From Eubacteriales bacterium (GTDB lineage: Bacteria > Bacillota > Clostridia > Lachnospirales > Lachnospiraceae), in contig JAUNOY010000007.1 of the NCBI GenBank assembly GCA_030536995.1, positions 62,001-126,000 on the forward strand: a DNA stretch of 64,000 bases, given 5' to 3'. Shown piece after piece: positions 1 through 8,825 of this stretch. Every line of letters begins with the position of its first letter. Position 1 is the first letter of the stretch. The notes under the pieces were generated by a model that was given only the letters and a program-made list of their open reading frames with translations, was not told the DNA's origin and made no database searches. The translations under genes were made by a program, and so were the position numbers.

Positions 1-286
1 TGGTCTGCGCCAGAACCTGTCCGTCTGACGACTGAATAGTCCCTCTCACAACACGATCTGAGAAAGTATCCTGCCTTGTGTTATAAGGACTGTTGATAAA
101 ATCTTCACTTTTAACCGCATTAAAATAAACCACATAACCGATCAGGCTCACAAAAATCAGCACAAAAAACCAGGATACAAAGGAATACTCCCTGTTTCGG
201 GCTTTTTTTCGTTTAGCAGCCTCGCGCTCTTCGAGCTTCTTCTGCTTCAAAAGCTCTTTTCGCCGCTTCTTTTCGATGTCTTTCAA
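1..286 (-). CDS. Penicillin-binding protein (transpeptidase family), N-terminal part only
   Basis: The readable part is a very basic N-terminus rich in Lys, Arg and Glu, one membrane-spanning segment (YSFVSWFFVLIFVSLIGYVV) and the start of an extracytoplasmic region with INSPYNTRQ and RVVRGTI. That pattern is typical of class B PBPs of the FtsI/PBP2 type, which crosslink peptidoglycan as partners of SEDS glycosyltransferases. The gene runs off the left edge. No ATG exists in frame after the upstream stop at 308-310. The best start is TTG at 284-286, behind a GAGG-like ribosome binding site, so the gene overlaps the end of the ftsW-type gene by 74 nt in another frame. The SEDS-PBP pairing supports the call; the start is less sure. 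Confidence 0.75.
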   Translation of the reverse strand, partial: MKDIEKKRRKELLKQKKLEEREAAKRKKARNREYSFVSWFFVLIFVSLIGYVVYFNAVKSEDFINSPYNTRQDTFSDRVVRGTIQSSDGQVLAQT

Positions 287-1583
287 TTTCCTCGTCCTCG
301 TCTTCCCTTAAAATATACAATCCCTGAATGATTGCCAACATCAATATGGTACTCATTACAGAACTTCCACCATAGCTTACAAGAGGAAGCGTAACACCCG
401 TTAACGGAATAAACTTTGTCGCTCCTCCAATGGTCAGAAACACCTGAAAGGCATATTCTGTGCCAAGCCCCAGAGCAATCAGCTTATAAAACGGATTCTT
501 GATCTGAATGGCAATATTTACGATCATAAGAAAAAAGCTCATGCACACAAGAATCAGACAAATAGCAAAAATGCCGCCCATCTCTTCGCAGATCGCGCTG
601 AATATAAAGTCATTCTTTACTACAGGTATTTTCTCTGGAGATCCCTGGCAAAGCCCCATGCCAAACCATCCTCCTGTTCCGATGGCAAATAAAGACTGCA
701 CAATCTGATAACCTTCATTCTGATACACTGCCATGGGATCTTTCCATGCGCTCACTCTCTGGCGAACATGACCAAACAGCTGATAGGCGATCACAGAGGC
801 CACACTTCCACCGGCAATTCCCAGACCAAGATAGGCAACCTTCTTCGTTGCAACATAAATCATAATAAGATAAGCTGCAAAAAAGATTACCGCACTTCCC
901 AAATCTCGCGAAAGGACAAGAATACCTACATGAAGAGCCGCAATAATCGTTGCCAGAACCACCTTTCTAAATGTCAGCATTCCACTGAGAATGGATGCCA
1001 TAAAAAAGACAAAGGTCAGTTTAATTACTTCCGAAGGCTGGATTCCCATAAGGGACAGCTTCGCTCCGTAACTCGTCTTGGCCAGCACAAGAACCGCGCC
1101 CAAAAGCAGGATACCGATTCCCGCATATACCCAGGTAAGCCTTCTGAGAAATTTCATTTTACGAATCATTACCGGTATCACCAGCGCAATGGCGCTTCCT
1201 CCCGCTGCGATAAGAAGCTGCTTCGTCGCCGTTTCAAGATCAAGACGCGCCAACATTACGAACCCAATGCTTAACAGCATGCACATATTATTCAGAAGAA
1301 GCAGGGAAGCCTTTTTATAAAACAGCCTGTACAAAATCTGAATCGCCGCAAAAAATACCATCATCTCAATATAGAATATGATTACTTCAAAATTATTTGT
1401 CTTTAAATAAATAACAAGAAACGCCGTAAAATCCATAAAGAAAATGAGCATCAGCTGCTGACGAAGTGCATCATTTTTTTCTTCCTCATCCTGCTTCTTC
1501 ACCATATAAAAACAATGAAACGTATACACCACCATCAGGGTGAGAATTACATATTTCGATAATTCTACAATTACATTAATCAT
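213..1583 (-). CDS. ftsW: FtsW/RodA/SpoVE-family (SEDS) peptidoglycan glycosyltransferase
   Basis: This 456-residue polytopic membrane protein has about ten hydrophobic segments and the SEDS signatures GIQPSEVIKL, SRDLGSAVIFF and GVTLPLVSYGGSS. SEDS proteins polymerise glycan strands from lipid II together with a class B PBP, and such a PBP gene overlaps its 3' end. The C-terminus is a charged cytoplasmic tail (EDEDEEIERHRKEAAK). It starts 5 nt after the stop of the U32 gene, so it is in the same transcript as zapA. Family membership is certain. Whether it serves division (FtsW), elongation (RodA) or sporulation (SpoVE) cannot be settled from sequence, although the zapA neighbour favours division. 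Confidence 0.9.
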   Translation of the reverse strand: MINVIVELSKYVILTLMVVYTFHCFYMVKKQDEEEKNDALRQQLMLIFFMDFTAFLVIYLKTNNFEVIIFYIEMMVFFAAIQILYRLFYKKASLLLLNNMCMLLSIGFVMLARLDLETATKQLLIAAGGSAIALVIPVMIRKMKFLRRLTWVYAGIGILLLGAVLVLAKTSYGAKLSLMGIQPSEVIKLTFVFFMASILSGMLTFRKVVLATIIAALHVGILVLSRDLGSAVIFFAAYLIMIYVATKKVAYLGLGIAGGSVASVIAYQLFGHVRQRVSAWKDPMAVYQNEGYQIVQSLFAIGTGGWFGMGLCQGSPEKIPVVKNDFIFSAICEEMGGIFAICLILVCMSFFLMIVNIAIQIKNPFYKLIALGLGTEYAFQVFLTIGGATKFIPLTGVTLPLVSYGGSSVMSTILMLAIIQGLYILREDEDEEIERHRKEAAKRAFEAEEARRARGC

Positions 1584-1588
1584 ACGCC

Positions 1589-3754
1589 TTACTCGGCTCC
1601 TCTTTTAAAATGTCCTTTCGTGTAATCACGTTGGGGTGGATTCACACCATCTTTATACACACTTCGAAACTCCCTGAAAATCTTCACTGCCTCCTGGGGA
1701 TGTTCCGTCGTGAACGCAAGACGCACAGAAGAAATTCCCAGTTCCTCTGCCTGTCTGTACTCTTTCAGCAGTCCATAGGGGATGCTGTTATAAATAATAT
1801 TATAACAGGGAGTTGTGTACCTTGTATTTTCCATTTTCCATGGATTGCAGTAACAGGAAGCACGAAATTCCTTGCCATAACGGTCACGAAGCGTCACCCA
1901 CTCCTCCTGTCCGCTGCATCCGTAAAGATTCTTCCTGACACACTGAGCGGAAATCATCAGAGGAAGGTAACCATAGATCAGCATTTCACTTCCTTCGTTA
2001 TTTCTGTGGCGGAGTTCTCCTTCATTGAGCTCCAGAGGCAGGGTATTTCTTAAAACCTTCTGCTCTTTCCAGAAGTCTACCGCCTCATTATTCCAGGTAT
2101 ACATCGTATAATCCAGCACACATTTATCTGCAAGCCCTGCTTTTTTAAGAGCTGCAAATCCTTCCAGACTGCGTACCAGAAAACCACTCATCCCCTGTTC
2201 CAGCCACTCGCGCGCCTGGGAAAGAAATCCCTCCGGCAGCTCCCCTCTTACTATATAAGGAGTTGTGAGATACATCTCTATTCCTCTGTAACGACCTTCC
2301 TCCAGACATTCCTTCATGGAATCGAAAGAAAGATACATTCCCTGTAAATTTTCTTCCTGCATAAGCGCAAACGCCGTCTTGCTGTCCTCACATGAAACAT
2401 ACATTGCAGGTGAATTTTCGGTTTTCGCCTTCTTTTGCGTCTTAAAAAATTCTTTTTTATGCGCCCCTGTCCGTCTCATGCTCTTTAAGATTTCTTCTTC
2501 CAGAGCCGCAAAAGCTTCTCTTCTTACCTGATTAAGTTCCTTCATAGAAACAAAAATATTTCCGTCCGCCTCAATTTCCAGCTTTCCCCATTCATAAGCC
2601 GTATTTCCAAGTTTCTCCATCTGACGGCGGATTCTTTCTCTGTCAAGAGGCTGGTTCCTGGCATACTGAACTTCTCCTGCTGCCGCTGTAGCCGTTGTCT
2701 CTCCCAAAGACACATTCAGAATCACCGGACCTCCCGCAAATAACATCAGCTGTCCGTCAACCTTTTGTTTTATCTCTTTCAGGTCAACTGACACATCTCC
2801 TGTTTTTTTCTCATTGGTAAACGCCATCATTGCCGGTCCGTTAGCCATCTGGTAATATCCTTTGCAGGAACCGCCTCTGTTAAAGATATCGATCAGATAT
2901 TTTCTGTCACTGTCCTTCACGTGATAATTCTCAGATCCCTTTTCAAAAAGAATATCCAGGTATTTACGATACATGGAGGTCACACCGGCTGTGTAGGCAG
3001 GCTGTTTCATTCTTCCTTCGATTTTTAGAGAAGTGACTCCTGCCTCCAGAATTTCCGGAAGGATTTCAATTGTGGAAATATCCTTCAGGCTCAAAGGACA
3101 GAGCTCTTTTTTCCCTTTATATCCCTGCCCTTTTAAGGCAGTTTCATAAGAAAGCCTGCAGGGTTGTGCACATCTTCCGCGGTTTCCGCTCCTCCCCCCC
3201 AGCATGCTGCTCATCAAACACTGCCCTGAATAGCTGTAGCACAATGCACCGTGAATAAAGGTCTCAATTTCAATGGGACTTGCCTCGTGCATTTTCCGAA
3301 TTTCTTCCAGTGAAAGTTCACGGGCAGGTACAACACGGGATACCCCCTGTTCTTCCAAAAACTTCATCGCCTCCGGTCCCGTCACCGTCATCTGGGTGCT
3401 GGCATGTAAAGGCAGCCCCGGGAACATCTCCCGAATAGCCGAAAGCGCTCCCAGATCCTGCACGATCACAGCATCCAGCCCGGCTTCATAATAGGGAAGC
3501 AGGTAATCGTAGAGCTGTTCTGTTAATTCCCGGTTCTTAAACAGTGTATTTACTGTAAGATATAATTTTTTCCCGTGGATGTGAGCGTAATCAATGGCTC
3601 GGATAAGTTCCTCCTCTCGAAAATTCTTCGCGTAGGCCCTTGCACCGAAAGACGCCCCTCCCACATAAACAGCATCTGCTCCCGCGCCTATCGCAGCCTC
3701 AAATCCTTCATAAGAACCTGCCGGCGCCAGCAGTTCAATATCCTTTTTTTTCAA
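1589..3754 (-). CDS. U32 family peptidase / RNA hydroxylase-like protein
   Basis: The protein has about 721 residues. It opens with IELLAPAGSYEGFEAAIGAG, the hallmark of the U32 (collagenase-like) family. Near residue 190 it has YSGQC followed by RGRCAQPCR, the conserved cysteines thought to hold an iron-sulfur cluster. A long C-terminal half follows, as in the two-domain members with a DUF3656 region. E. coli relatives RlhA and TrhP hydroxylate rRNA or tRNA rather than cut protein, so a prephenate-dependent RNA hydroxylation role is plausible but inferred. A longer TTG start at 3790 exists, but the TTG at 3752-3754 has GAGAGG seven bases upstream and immediately precedes the conserved core, so it is preferred. 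Confidence 0.88.
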   Translation of the reverse strand: MKKKDIELLAPAGSYEGFEAAIGAGADAVYVGGASFGARAYAKNFREEELIRAIDYAHIHGKKLYLTVNTLFKNRELTEQLYDYLLPYYEAGLDAVIVQDLGALSAIREMFPGLPLHASTQMTVTGPEAMKFLEEQGVSRVVPARELSLEEIRKMHEASPIEIETFIHGALCYSYSGQCLMSSMLGGRSGNRGRCAQPCRLSYETALKGQGYKGKKELCPLSLKDISTIEILPEILEAGVTSLKIEGRMKQPAYTAGVTSMYRKYLDILFEKGSENYHVKDSDRKYLIDIFNRGGSCKGYYQMANGPAMMAFTNEKKTGDVSVDLKEIKQKVDGQLMLFAGGPVILNVSLGETTATAAAGEVQYARNQPLDRERIRRQMEKLGNTAYEWGKLEIEADGNIFVSMKELNQVRREAFAALEEEILKSMRRTGAHKKEFFKTQKKAKTENSPAMYVSCEDSKTAFALMQEENLQGMYLSFDSMKECLEEGRYRGIEMYLTTPYIVRGELPEGFLSQAREWLEQGMSGFLVRSLEGFAALKKAGLADKCVLDYTMYTWNNEAVDFWKEQKVLRNTLPLELNEGELRHRNNEGSEMLIYGYLPLMISAQCVRKNLYGCSGQEEWVTLRDRYGKEFRASCYCNPWKMENTRYTTPCYNIIYNSIPYGLLKEYRQAEELGISSVRLAFTTEHPQEAVKIFREFRSVYKDGVNPPQRDYTKGHFKRGAE

Positions 3755-3828
3755 ACTTTTACCTCTCTTTTCTATAAAAACAGAATCCAAGAAATCAAAA
3801 GAGGATTACCGAAGCAATCCCCTTCCTT

Positions 3829-4236
3829 TTACTTAAGTATCTCGTCAAGTTCTTTTTCAAGTTCTTTGATTTTTCCTTCCAGAAGACTCTTCTGTTCCAG
3901 GGCCTCTTTCGCCTGTTTCTGAGATTCTTCAATCTGCATGCGAAGGGAAATCAGCTCATGTTTCAAATCGTACATCTCCTGATCTTTCTGCTGTAAATCC
4001 AGCTCAAAGACCTCCGCCTGTTTCTTTGCCTTAAAATAGTCATCCGCAATATTTAAACTCAGCAGAGTATGTTTCGATTCCATGGGCTGCCTGCTATATC
4101 CGGGCATTCCGCTTAATTCCGCAATTTTATTGTTTATGTATGACGCCACTTTCTGGAAGTACTCTTCAGATTCATAGCCGCCCAGAGTAATAATCTTTCC
4201 GCCGATAATTACTTGTGCCGTATTCTTGACTGCCAT
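3829..4236 (-). CDS. zapA: Cell division protein ZapA
   Basis: This 135-residue protein has the ZapA head (VIIGGKIITLGGYESEEYFQKVASYINNKI shortened here to its key residues GGYESEEY) over residues 10-45. A long heptad-rich coiled coil of Gln, Glu and Lys runs from about residue 70 to the end. ZapA stabilises FtsZ protofilaments at midcell. It is the first gene of a zapA-U32-SEDS-PBP transcription unit with its own promoter just upstream. Length and architecture fit Firmicutes ZapA well. Confidence 0.88.
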   Translation of the reverse strand: MAVKNTAQVIIGGKIITLGGYESEEYFQKVASYINNKIAELSGMPGYSRQPMESKHTLLSLNIADDYFKAKKQAEVFELDLQQKDQEMYDLKHELISLRMQIEESQKQAKEALEQKSLLEGKIKELEKELDEILK

Positions 4237-4268
4237 TCGTACAAGCCTCCTTGGTATTTATCTCTTTC

Positions 4269-4297
4269 ATTATACTCGAATTATGTTGAAATGTATA
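4269..4297 (-). promoter_or_regulatory. Sigma-A-type promoter of the zapA operon
   Basis: On the minus strand, TATACA (4292-4297) is followed after 17 nt by a perfect TATAAT (4269-4274). It lies about 33 nt upstream of the zapA start and downstream of ruvB, so it separates zapA from the ruvAB unit. The -35 box matches TTGACA at four of six positions. Confidence 0.6.
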
Positions 4298-4348
4298 GGA
4301 ATTTTTAAAAAACTTTTAATTCCCCTCTTTTTTCGGCCAATTCATACA

Positions 4349-5350
4349 TTATTTTTCCGTATAATCATACCCAAGGTGTTCATAGGCAAGGGAGGACGCC
4401 ATCCTTCCTCTCGGCGTACGGTTCAGAAAACCATTCTGAAGAAGATAAGGCTCATATACATCTTCCAATGTTCCGGAATCCTCTCCGATAGCTGCCGCCA
4501 GAGTCTCCAGTCCTACAGGACCGCCCTTGAAGTTTACGATAAGCGTCTCCAAAATCCTTCTGTCAATCTTATCAAGCCCGTACTGGTCTACCTCAAGAAG
4601 ATTCAATGCAAAACATGCAACCTCAAAGGTAATCCGTCCGTCATATTTCACCTGTGCAAAATCCCTTACCCTCTTTAAAAGACGGTTTGCAAGACGGGGT
4701 GTTCCTCTGGATCGCTTGGCAATCTCTGCTGCTCCCAGCGTATCAATCTCTACTCCAAGAACCTGAGCAGAACGGATAATGATGGTCTGCAGCTCTTTCT
4801 GGTTATAAAATTCCAGATGATGCATCACACCAAAACGGTCACGAAGCGGTGCTGAAAGAAGTCCTGCCCTTGTAGTCGCCCCCACCAGAGTAAATTTCGG
4901 CAGATCAAGGCGGATAGAGCGGGCAGACGCTCCCTTACCGATCATAATGTCAATAGCGAAATCCTCCATAGCCGGGTAAAGAACCTCTTCCACCTGACGG
5001 TTCAGACGGTGAATCTCGTCCACAAAGAGGATATCTCCCTCCTGAAGGTTATTCAAAATAGCAGCCATCTCTCCGGGCTTCTCAATGGCAGGGCCGGAAG
5101 TCACCTTCATGTGCACTCCCATCTCATTAGCTATTATACCGGAAAGTGTAGTTTTCCCAAGTCCCGGAGGCCCGTAAAAAAGCACATGGTCCAAAGCGTC
5201 ATGGCGTTGCTTTGCAGCTTCAATATATATTTTTAGCGTTTTTTTCGTCTTTTCCTGGCCTATATACTCGTCAAGAGACTGAGGGCGAAGATTCCCCTCT
5301 AAAGAAAAATCCTCCTCCGTTACATCTGTTGTTATCATTCTTTTTTCCAT
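4349..5350 (-). CDS. ruvB: Holliday junction branch migration helicase RuvB
   Basis: This 333-residue AAA+ ATPase drives branch migration of Holliday junctions with RuvA. The Walker A motif GPPGLGKTT lies near residues 60-68, Walker B VDEIHR near 110-115, and sensor GATTRAG and the arginine-finger region LRDRFG follow. The C-terminal winged helix ends with RTPRGR, as in the family. Length is normal. It follows ruvA after 24 nt in the same orientation, the usual ruvAB pair. Confidence 0.98.
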   Translation of the reverse strand: MEKRMITTDVTEEDFSLEGNLRPQSLDEYIGQEKTKKTLKIYIEAAKQRHDALDHVLFYGPPGLGKTTLSGIIANEMGVHMKVTSGPAIEKPGEMAAILNNLQEGDILFVDEIHRLNRQVEEVLYPAMEDFAIDIMIGKGASARSIRLDLPKFTLVGATTRAGLLSAPLRDRFGVMHHLEFYNQKELQTIIIRSAQVLGVEIDTLGAAEIAKRSRGTPRLANRLLKRVRDFAQVKYDGRITFEVACFALNLLEVDQYGLDKIDRRILETLIVNFKGGPVGLETLAAAIGEDSGTLEDVYEPYLLQNGFLNRTPRGRMASSLAYEHLGYDYTEK

Positions 5351-5374
5351 AAAACCAACCTTTTATTCCCTAAA

Positions 5375-5986
5375 TCAGAAGTTCTTAAGCGCAGCTCTGA
5401 GAAGGCCTTCCACATCGTCGGCAGGCACATCTGTAACTGAACGGACTGCCCGCATTGCATCTGTACTGCTGTATCCTAAAGCTACAAGCGCTTCCACGGC
5501 TTCCTGTCTTCCGTCTGAAGCCTCTCCGGAAACGCCTCCCGCTGCTTCCTGTTCATGGGCAAGTTTCAGTTCAAAGGCCTCTTCCAGTTTCAGCTTGTCC
5601 TTAAGCTCCAGAATCAGCTTCTGCGCTGTCTTCTTCCCAATTCCGGGCGCTTTGGATAAGGTCTTCACATCATCGGATAATATGGCAAATCGAAGCTCAT
5701 CTGCGCTCACTGCAGAGAGTACGCCAAGGGCTGCCTTGGGTCCTACTCCGTTGACACAGAGAAGAAGCTTAAACATACTCAGATCGTCTTTCGAAGAAAA
5801 ACCGAAAAGCAGCATCGCATCCTCCCGTACCTGATGATAGGTATGGATCTTCACCTGCTCCCCGATATGGAGTCTTCCAAGATCAGTTCCCGTCATATAT
5901 ATTTCATATCCAATTCCGCCTGCTGTTTCCACAATCACAGAATTCTCCGTCATGTCAGCAGCCGTTCCACGGACAAAAGCAATCAT
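5375..5986 (-). CDS. ruvA: Holliday junction DNA-binding protein RuvA
   Basis: The 203-residue protein has the RuvA layout: an N-terminal OB fold starting MIAFVRGTA, two helix-hairpin-helix motifs (VNGVGPKAALG and APGIGKKTAQKLI, about residues 80-120), an acidic linker, and a C-terminal domain (about 155-203) that contacts RuvB. It binds four-way junctions as a tetramer and loads RuvB. It is first in the ruvAB unit, with a good promoter and a GGAGAG ribosome binding site. Confidence 0.97.
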   Translation of the reverse strand: MIAFVRGTAADMTENSVIVETAGGIGYEIYMTGTDLGRLHIGEQVKIHTYHQVREDAMLLFGFSSKDDLSMFKLLLCVNGVGPKAALGVLSAVSADELRFAILSDDVKTLSKAPGIGKKTAQKLILELKDKLKLEEAFELKLAHEQEAAGGVSGEASDGRQEAVEALVALGYSSTDAMRAVRSVTDVPADDVEGLLRAALKNF

Positions 5987-6029
5987 CTTATCTCTCCAAT
6001 CCCTGTTTCATTCGTTCATTTTCTATGCA

Positions 6030-6058
6030 ATCATAGCATATGCTCTCTGAAAAAGCAA
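6030..6058 (-). promoter_or_regulatory. Promoter of ruvAB
   Basis: TTGCTT (6053-6058) and TATGAT (6030-6035) are separated by 17 nt on the minus strand, 44 nt upstream of ruvA. The promoter sits just downstream of the terminator that ends the rnf operon, so ruvAB is an independent unit. Confidence 0.6.
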
Positions 6059-6070
6059 ACATATTTTCGC

Positions 6071-6101
6071 ATAAAACAAGAGGGAGACTTCTCTCCCTCT
6101 T
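6071..6101 (-). terminator. Rho-independent terminator of the rnf operon
   Basis: A perfect 10-bp stem (AAGAGGGAGA with TCTCCCTCTT) and a four-base loop lie 16 nt after the rnfB stop. It is followed on the minus strand by GTTTTAT. Placement at the end of the six-gene rnf cluster supports the call. Confidence 0.8.
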
Positions 6102-6116
6102 CTCTTTTGTATTTCC

Positions 6117-6908
6117 TCAGGAAATGATTCCTCTCGGGCAGGCTTCTTTACATGCGCCGCAGTTTGTACATTTGTCGTAGTCGATATGAGCACAGAAATC
6201 TGTCACTATGATCGCACCATTTGGACAGGTTTTTTCGCATTTCTTACAGCCGATACAACCCACCTCACAAGCTGAGGTCACTGCCTTTCCCTTTGCGTGA
6301 GAACTGCACTGCACTTTTGTTTCCTGTATATACGGAATCAGCTCAATCAGATGTCTCGGACATTTTGCCACACATTTGCCGCATGCCTTGCACAGTTCCT
6401 TATTCACCACTGCCACTCCGTTTATGATTTCAATTGCGCCAAAGGGACAGATCTTTACGCAGCTTCCGAATCCAAGACATCCGTAAGTACACGCCTTATC
6501 TCCACCTCCGGGAACAAACGCCATCATCTCGCAGTCTTCCACACCTGTGTACTCATAATTCTTTGTTACTTTTTCGCAGGTTCCGGCACATTTAACAAAA
6601 GCCGTCTGACGAACGGTTTCCTTTACTTCCTGTCCCATGATTCCTGCTATCACCTTTGCCACAGGATCGCCGCCTACCGGACAGCCGTTTACAGGAGCTT
6701 CCCCCTTCGCAATTGCTGCTGCCATACCATCGCACCCCGGATATCCGCAGCCGCCGCAGTTGTTTCCCGGAAGCGCGTCACGTACCGCCACTTCTCTTTC
6801 GTCTACTTCAACGGCAAACTTTTTGCCCGCTACTCCAAGGAAGATGCCGATAAAAAGACCTACTGCCGCAACAAGAAGGGTTGCCGCGATAATCGCTCCA
6901 ATATTCAT
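6117..6908 (-). CDS. rnfB: Rnf complex subunit RnfB (polyferredoxin)
   Basis: The 263-residue protein has an N-terminal membrane anchor (residues 1-25), then the Cys-rich CGGCGYPGCDG motif (Cys51, 54, 59), and four further ferredoxin-like CxxCxxCxxxCP motifs through to the C-terminus (SCVKICP, CGKCVAKCP, CKKCEKTCP, CGACKEACP). RnfB is taken to be the entry point for electrons from reduced ferredoxin into the membrane complex. It is the last gene of rnfCDGEAB, as in acetogens and other Clostridia. Length and cluster content are normal for the clostridial form. Confidence 0.97.
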   Translation of the reverse strand: MNIGAIIAATLLVAAVGLFIGIFLGVAGKKFAVEVDEREVAVRDALPGNNCGGCGYPGCDGMAAAIAKGEAPVNGCPVGGDPVAKVIAGIMGQEVKETVRQTAFVKCAGTCEKVTKNYEYTGVEDCEMMAFVPGGGDKACTYGCLGFGSCVKICPFGAIEIINGVAVVNKELCKACGKCVAKCPRHLIELIPYIQETKVQCSSHAKGKAVTSACEVGCIGCKKCEKTCPNGAIIVTDFCAHIDYDKCTNCGACKEACPRGIIS

Positions 6909-6921
6909 TTCTACCGCCTCC

Positions 6922-7497
6922 TTAAATCAGTCCCGAAAATCCGAAGAACGCAATTGCCATCAGTCCTGCAGTGAGAAGGACAATCGGAAATCCCTGAAAC
7001 GCTTTCGGAATATCGTTGTATGCAATTTTTTCACGGATACCTGCCATCAGTACAATGGCGATGGTAAAGCCCGCCGCAGTTGCAAAGCCGTTTACTGTTC
7101 CCTGAAGAACACTGTACTCCTTCTGGACATTGATGATCGCAACTCCGAGAACCGCGCAGTTCGTCGTAATCAGAGGAAGGTATACGCCAAGCGCCTTATA
7201 AAGAGAAGGCATGGCTTTTTTCAGAAACATCTCCACAAACTGAACGAGGGCAGCGATAATCAGAATAAAAACAATCGTCTGTAAATAAGTCAGGTCCAAG
7301 GGAACAAGAACATAATTGTAAATCAATCCTGTCACCAGAGATGACAGCGTAATAACGAAAATAACTGCTCCGCCCATGCCTGCCGCCGTCTCAATACTCT
7401 TGGATACGCCCAAGAAAGGACACAGTCCAAGAAACTGACTCAAAACAACATTATTGACAAGGGCAGAACCGACAATGATCAATGCTAATTCTTTCAT
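6922..7497 (-). CDS. rnfA: Rnf complex membrane subunit RnfA
   Basis: This 191-residue integral membrane protein has six hydrophobic helices. It carries the conserved NNVVLSQFLGLCPFLGVSK stretch near the N-terminus and TTNCAVLGVAI in the middle, including the paired Cys regions that hold the intramembrane FeS centre in the RnfA/RnfE and NqrD/NqrE families. It helps form the ion-translocating core with RnfD and RnfE. It sits 13 nt before rnfB and 6 nt after rnfE. Confidence 0.97.
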   Translation of the reverse strand: MKELALIIVGSALVNNVVLSQFLGLCPFLGVSKSIETAAGMGGAVIFVITLSSLVTGLIYNYVLVPLDLTYLQTIVFILIIAALVQFVEMFLKKAMPSLYKALGVYLPLITTNCAVLGVAIINVQKEYSVLQGTVNGFATAAGFTIAIVLMAGIREKIAYNDIPKAFQGFPIVLLTAGLMAIAFFGFSGLI

Positions 7498-7503
7498 TCT
7501 GAG

Positions 7504-8217
7504 CTACCCCCTTTTACCTTTACACATAGTATTTCCGCAGGACGCGCAGCTTCCGCCGCAGTCCGGATTGCTTGGATCTATGCCTTTTTTTGCTGCGCCA
7601 AGACGGAACTTATTCTGGAAGGCAGAGAGAAAGGCAAGGACAAAGAAAGCGCCCGGAGCCAGTATAAAAATTGTAACCGGCTCATAGCCTGCAGTTCCTG
7701 CCGCTGCATCTGCCACCGGAATAATCTGATGACCGAAAAGCTGGCCTGCGCCGATAAGCTCGCGCACAGCGCCTATACAGGTGATACTGAGAGTAAATCC
7801 CAGTCCCATTCCGATGCCGTCGAAAAGAGATGCAATCGGTTTATTTTTGGAGGCATACGCCTCTGCGCGGCCGAGGATGATACAATTTACAACGATCAGA
7901 GGAATATAAATTCCAAGCGCATCGTAAAGACTCGGGATAAATCCCTGCAGGAGAAGCTGCACAACCGTTACAAAAGAGGCAACGACTACGATATACGCAG
8001 GCATACGCACCTTGTCCGGAATGAAATTCCGAAGCAGAGAAATCATAAGGTTGGAGGCTGCAAGAATCACCATTGTAGTAAGTCCCATTCCGATACCGTT
8101 GGATGCGGATGTGGTAATTGCCAGCGTAGGACACATACCAAGCATCAGCACAAAGGTAGGGTTTTCTTTGATGATACCGTTAAACAGCCGTTCTGACGGT
8201 GTATTTGCTTTCATCAC
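7504..8217 (-). CDS. rnfE: Rnf complex membrane subunit RnfE, with Cys-rich tail
   Basis: This 237-residue polytopic protein has the RnfE/NqrD signatures NPTFVLMLGMCPTLA and VVNCIILGRAEAYA. It pairs with RnfA in the membrane. Its last 26 residues are unusual: after the final helix comes a soluble tail with Cys220, 224, 227 and 232 (DCGGSCASCGNTMC), ending in a basic KGKRG. That tail could bind a metal or FeS centre, which is inference. The start overlaps the rnfG stop by 4 nt. Confidence 0.95.
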   Translation of the reverse strand: MMKANTPSERLFNGIIKENPTFVLMLGMCPTLAITTSASNGIGMGLTTMVILAASNLMISLLRNFIPDKVRMPAYIVVVASFVTVVQLLLQGFIPSLYDALGIYIPLIVVNCIILGRAEAYASKNKPIASLFDGIGMGLGFTLSITCIGAVRELIGAGQLFGHQIIPVADAAAGTAGYEPVTIFILAPGAFFVLAFLSAFQNKFRLGAAKKGIDPSNPDCGGSCASCGNTMCKGKRG

Positions 8218-8825
8218 TGATTTCCCCCTTTCTCATATCTGAATGCGCACAGACCGGCATTTACGCCGTTTGTCATGGCATTTGTGGTCACTGTAGCGCC
8301 GCTTAAGGCATCAATCTGATTGTCCTGCGAAGCGCCTGACTTCGTATATTCAAATTTCTCTACGTTTTTTTCTTTAAACTGATTCTTGAAAGCATCTGTA
8401 TTCGCCTTCATTCCAAGACCTGCAGTCTCTCCGATAGCAAGAATGGAAATACCGTTTAAGGTTCCGTCTTCCTGTACGCCCATGGCAAATTTAATGTCTC
8501 CTCCATATCCTTCGGAGGTAGTCACTGTAAAGGCATAGCCAAGTTCTGCGCCGGAGCCGTCCTTTGCAAGCATCACTTCATCGATTGTCTGTGCCGGAAA
8601 TCCGTTTTCATCAAGATAGGTCTCAAGAGATTCGTCCTGTTCTGTCAGAACCGGTTCAAAGCTGTCCGCATCTGCAAACACGGCTTTATACGCTTTTTCT
8701 TTTGCAAGAGCCTCCTGTTTGGCAATCGGCTCCGCCGTAATATCCTGTACAACACCAAGGGCAAGACCTGCCGCAAGCGTGATCAAAGTGATGGCGATTG
8801 TATCTTTTACAATTGTATTTTTCAT
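8214..8825 (-). CDS. rnfG: Rnf complex FMN-binding subunit RnfG
   Basis: The 203-residue protein has one N-terminal membrane helix and an extracytoplasmic FMN-binding domain. The covalent flavin site is SGATVTT, with Thr178 the expected phosphoester attachment residue. Known RnfG proteins pass electrons between RnfB and RnfD flavins on the outer side. The gene overlaps its neighbours by 4 nt at both ends, implying translational coupling with rnfD and rnfE. Confidence 0.96.
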   Translation of the reverse strand: MKNTIVKDTIAITLITLAAGLALGVVQDITAEPIAKQEALAKEKAYKAVFADADSFEPVLTEQDESLETYLDENGFPAQTIDEVMLAKDGSGAELGYAFTVTTSEGYGGDIKFAMGVQEDGTLNGISILAIGETAGLGMKANTDAFKNQFKEKNVEKFEYTKSGASQDNQIDALSGATVTTNAMTNGVNAGLCAFRYEKGGNQ

